Assembly: GCA_963573385.1 (NCBI GenBank)
Contig: CAUYLG010017796.1
Location: 45,007-109,006 of the forward strand
Length of the DNA stretch: 64,000 nucleotides
From: Cacajao melanocephalus
Lineage: Eukaryota > Chordata > Mammalia > Primates > Pitheciidae
Reading direction: 5' to 3'
Positions 61,826 to 64,000 of this stretch are shown piece by piece (the stretch's first letter is position 1; every line of letters starts with the position of its first letter). Position numbers and translations under genes: made by a program. The notes under the pieces are model-generated. The model did no database searches, was not told the DNA's origin, and saw nothing but the letters and a program-made list of their open reading frames with translations.

Positions 61826-63458
61826 GCCTTATCCCCCTGTCTAAATTGTGAACATTTTCTAGGATAGTAACCGTCTTTAAATCTACTCATACTACCTTGT
61901 ACATGGCAGATATGTAATTGAGGTTTGTAGTTTGAGACAAAAGAACTAGAGAGATACAAACAAGAGAGTTTCATCAGGCCCTATGTAGACAGAAAACTTA
62001 ATTATTGTGAAGTATATCTGTGACCCATAGAGGAAACTATTAAACCATTACTGCTTTACAAGGATCTGGAAAAAATGTTGTCTTTTCTTTGTATGCAGAG
62101 TACATTTTCCCAGCGGTTGAAGATTAAAGCAGCAGTAACTCAAGCTTCTGTCTCACCCCATTATAGTCTTTCAAAAGTATTTACGAGTCATGGGGCACCA
62201 ATTCGTAAAAGTCCATGTCCAAGGATTCCTGCCTGAAGGTTTGGAAATGTGCCCATCATGCAGGTAGCTAACACACTTTGGAAATGAATGGGGATTGCTC
62301 TCTCCCTAAGCTCATTCCAAGTTTCTTCCACTTCAACTGATTAACACATGGACTCACCCACAGTAACTCCACCCTAAGAGATAGTGTTTCTAACAGTTGG
62401 TGCAAGGACCAGGATTGGCATTTTGCCCAGTTTGTAAACCATAACAGCCCTGACTAACACAGTCTTAAAATGGTAATGTTCTGGTAAGACAAAGCCAGTT
62501 CACTTAGAGAAGATATTTCATTGTTATCTTATCTTTAGGCTGGTTTAACAGAATTTCTGATAATGATGCACAAAGGAGGGAAAGAAAAAAGAAAAACATC
62601 CTGTTTATTGCAAAGCTAATGGAAACATGTAACAATTAGGGGATAAACAATTCATTCTATATTTGGAACTTATCAGATATTATTAATCATTTGCTAAGAA
62701 TTATTTAAGTATCAGGAAAATATAAAATATTCTCTCCTCCCTTGTTTCTTTCCTTTTTCTATCTTTATTGGCTTTTATAGAAAATTCAGTTCATCTATAC
62801 CCATTAAAGTAGCCCTGTCGCATGATCTAGAAACCTGTGTGTTTCTCATAAATCATCATAAACTCTGTCTTCCAAACAAAGAAGCTGCATTTGCTACAAA
62901 TAAACAAATCCCAGAAGATTAGAAGTTAGTGCAGAATTCAGAAAAGCTGAACAGGGTTACATTACATTTTAAGCAAAGGAGGAGAAATTCTTTCAAACTT
63001 ATACATTTCACAGACCTAGAAAATTTTAAAAATTTTTGTTTGACTTAAAGCTTTGCAGTTATCATTATGTCTATGATGTAAAAAAAAAAAGTCTTTAAAA
63101 ACTTAGAATTAACAAAATAATTTTTTTCTAATGACTTCTCAATTCAACGAGTATGAAAAAGCTTATTTGAATATATATTAATTTTTAAAATGGCAATTTT
63201 AAAATTGAGTCAAAAACAAATTTTTAAGTTTAATACAAGCAAACTTTTCATTGCAAATCTGCTGCACTAACTGGCATACAGTTTAGTTAAAAAATAGTTT
63301 TGTGTTTGAATAGTAGTTGTACTCTGGGTTTTCCTGGAAGCACTGTTTATTATCTTCCTTATATTCCAGTTAAGTACAGATTTTATTCACATGTAAATTG
63401 GTAAATGTTTGCTATCCTGTAGGATTTCGTAAATTGCCTGATTAAAAAAAAAAATCTG
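61826..63458. other. Unique AT-rich DNA
   Basis: No gene, RNA or named repeat recognised in about 1.6 kb. Confidence 0.45.
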
Positions 63459-63935
63459 GTGGAGAGATCCAAAATGGCTGATTAACAACAGCCCAGGATT
63501 GTAGCTCCCAGTGAAAGCACAGAGAGTGAGTGGGCGCCGCAATTTCAGACTATTTTCTGTGGCCCACAAACTGGGAGATTCCCGGCGGAGGAGCCACACG
63601 TGTCACCAGTGCGACTCTTTTGGCCGTCACAGCTGTTTTGTCGGTGCCCCGGCGGGGCGCAGTGCTTCTCAGTGCAGAGTATATGCGACTGGGCGCCCTT
63701 TGAGTCAGCTCGGCTGGTCCCACCACCGCAAGGAGAACAGCAATTGGAAGCGCTGAGGACCGAGAGTTTCACAGTAAACACAACTGAACCCGGGAAGACC
63801 AAGCTCTGTGGGGAAGGGGCGTCCGCCAAAGGAAAACTAACAGAAAAAACTTCATCACCAACAAGCCGGACGTCCACTCAGACCCAATCTGAAAGTCAGC
63901 AACTACAAAGACGACAGGTGGATAAATCCACAAAA
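63459..63935 (+). promoter_or_regulatory. L1 5' UTR promoter with YY1 site
   Basis: GC-rich internal promoter with the YY1 core at 63470-63478, which in studied L1s sets the start of transcription at the first base. It has the highest CpG density in the window. Confidence 0.75.
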
Positions 63936-64000
63936 ATGGGAAGAAACCAGTGCAAAAAGGCTGAGAACACCCGAAATCAAAATGCCTCTCCTCCTACAGG
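63936..64000 (+). pseudogene. L1 ORF1, N-terminal 21 codons (partial)
   Basis: ATG at 63936-63938 opens MGRNQCKKAENTRNQNASPP, the expected lysine-rich N-terminus of L1 ORF1p. No stop occurs before the window ends, so it cannot be said whether the frame is intact. Listed as a pseudogene because most copies of this age are dead. Confidence 0.75.

Larger units (their letters stand above)
63459..64000 (+). mobile_element. LINE-1 5' end, plus strand, continues past window
   Basis: Begins gtggagagatccaaaatggc after an A run, with a YY1 core CAAAATGGC at 63470-63478, then a GC-rich, CpG-bearing 5' UTR of about 475 bases and the ORF1 start. Because the extreme 5' end is present, the copy may be full length. 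The short UTR is unlike that of the youngest L1s; subfamily not determined. The 81- and 110-codon frames at 63511-63877 are UTR by-products. Confidence 0.88.

Noticed and set aside
63545..63877. 110-codon minus-strand frame
   Set aside because: Antisense to the L1 5' UTR; no domain and no conserved start.

Overview
This is a stretch of primate, most likely human, nuclear DNA with no host gene that I can support. The signs are Alu SINEs of two monomers, several generations of LINE-1, THE1/MST, MLT1 and MLT2-type LTRs, MIR and L2 fossils, AT-rich unique DNA, and TA/CA microsatellites. Open reading frames are short and almost all lie in retroelement remnants. The window reads as intergenic or deep-intronic sequence built by nested retrotransposition. 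Family names come from recognising sequence by eye; no search was run.

Layout. 1-5236: a LINE-1 on the minus strand, lacking the extreme 5' end and cut at its 3' end by the window edge, with broken ORF1 and ORF2. 5237-13806: mostly unique DNA with old L1, MIR, short tandem repeats and one Alu. 13823-21174: an L1 on the plus strand running from a 5' UTR with a YY1 site to a poly(A) tail. It carries a THE1-like solo LTR (15549-15903), an MLT2-like solo LTR (19735-20169) and an odd palindromic insert (16701-16926) that contains a 78-base copy of DNA lying 3.8 kb upstream. 21191-40632: AT-rich DNA with Alus, a MaLR 3' half, two MLT1-type LTRs, L2 pieces, old L1 pieces, a probable twin-primed (inverted) L1 and a large AT-rich palindromic microsatellite.

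40633-47436: an almost complete, long-dead ERV-L (class III) provirus. It has two MLT2-like LTRs, a tRNA-Leu-type primer site, decayed gag, protease, reverse transcriptase, RNase H and integrase, a dUTPase segment after integrase, and no env. The dUTPase segment is the only sizeable domain still open. 47442-63458: unique DNA, an old L1M on the minus strand, a second old L1M split by a younger 5'-truncated L1 (57512-60398) with a clear target-site duplication, an Alu and an LTR-like block. 63459 to the end: the 5' end of another L1 on the plus strand, with its ORF1 start codon just inside the window.

The elements do not act together as a pathway; what can be read is the order of insertion. The most unusual items are structural: the templated copy inside the L1 palindrome, perfect inverted repeats inside the ERV-L (one in the 5' LTR, one after dUTPase), and repeated 30-41 bp tandem duplications. 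I found no CRISPR array, operon or clear new functional system.
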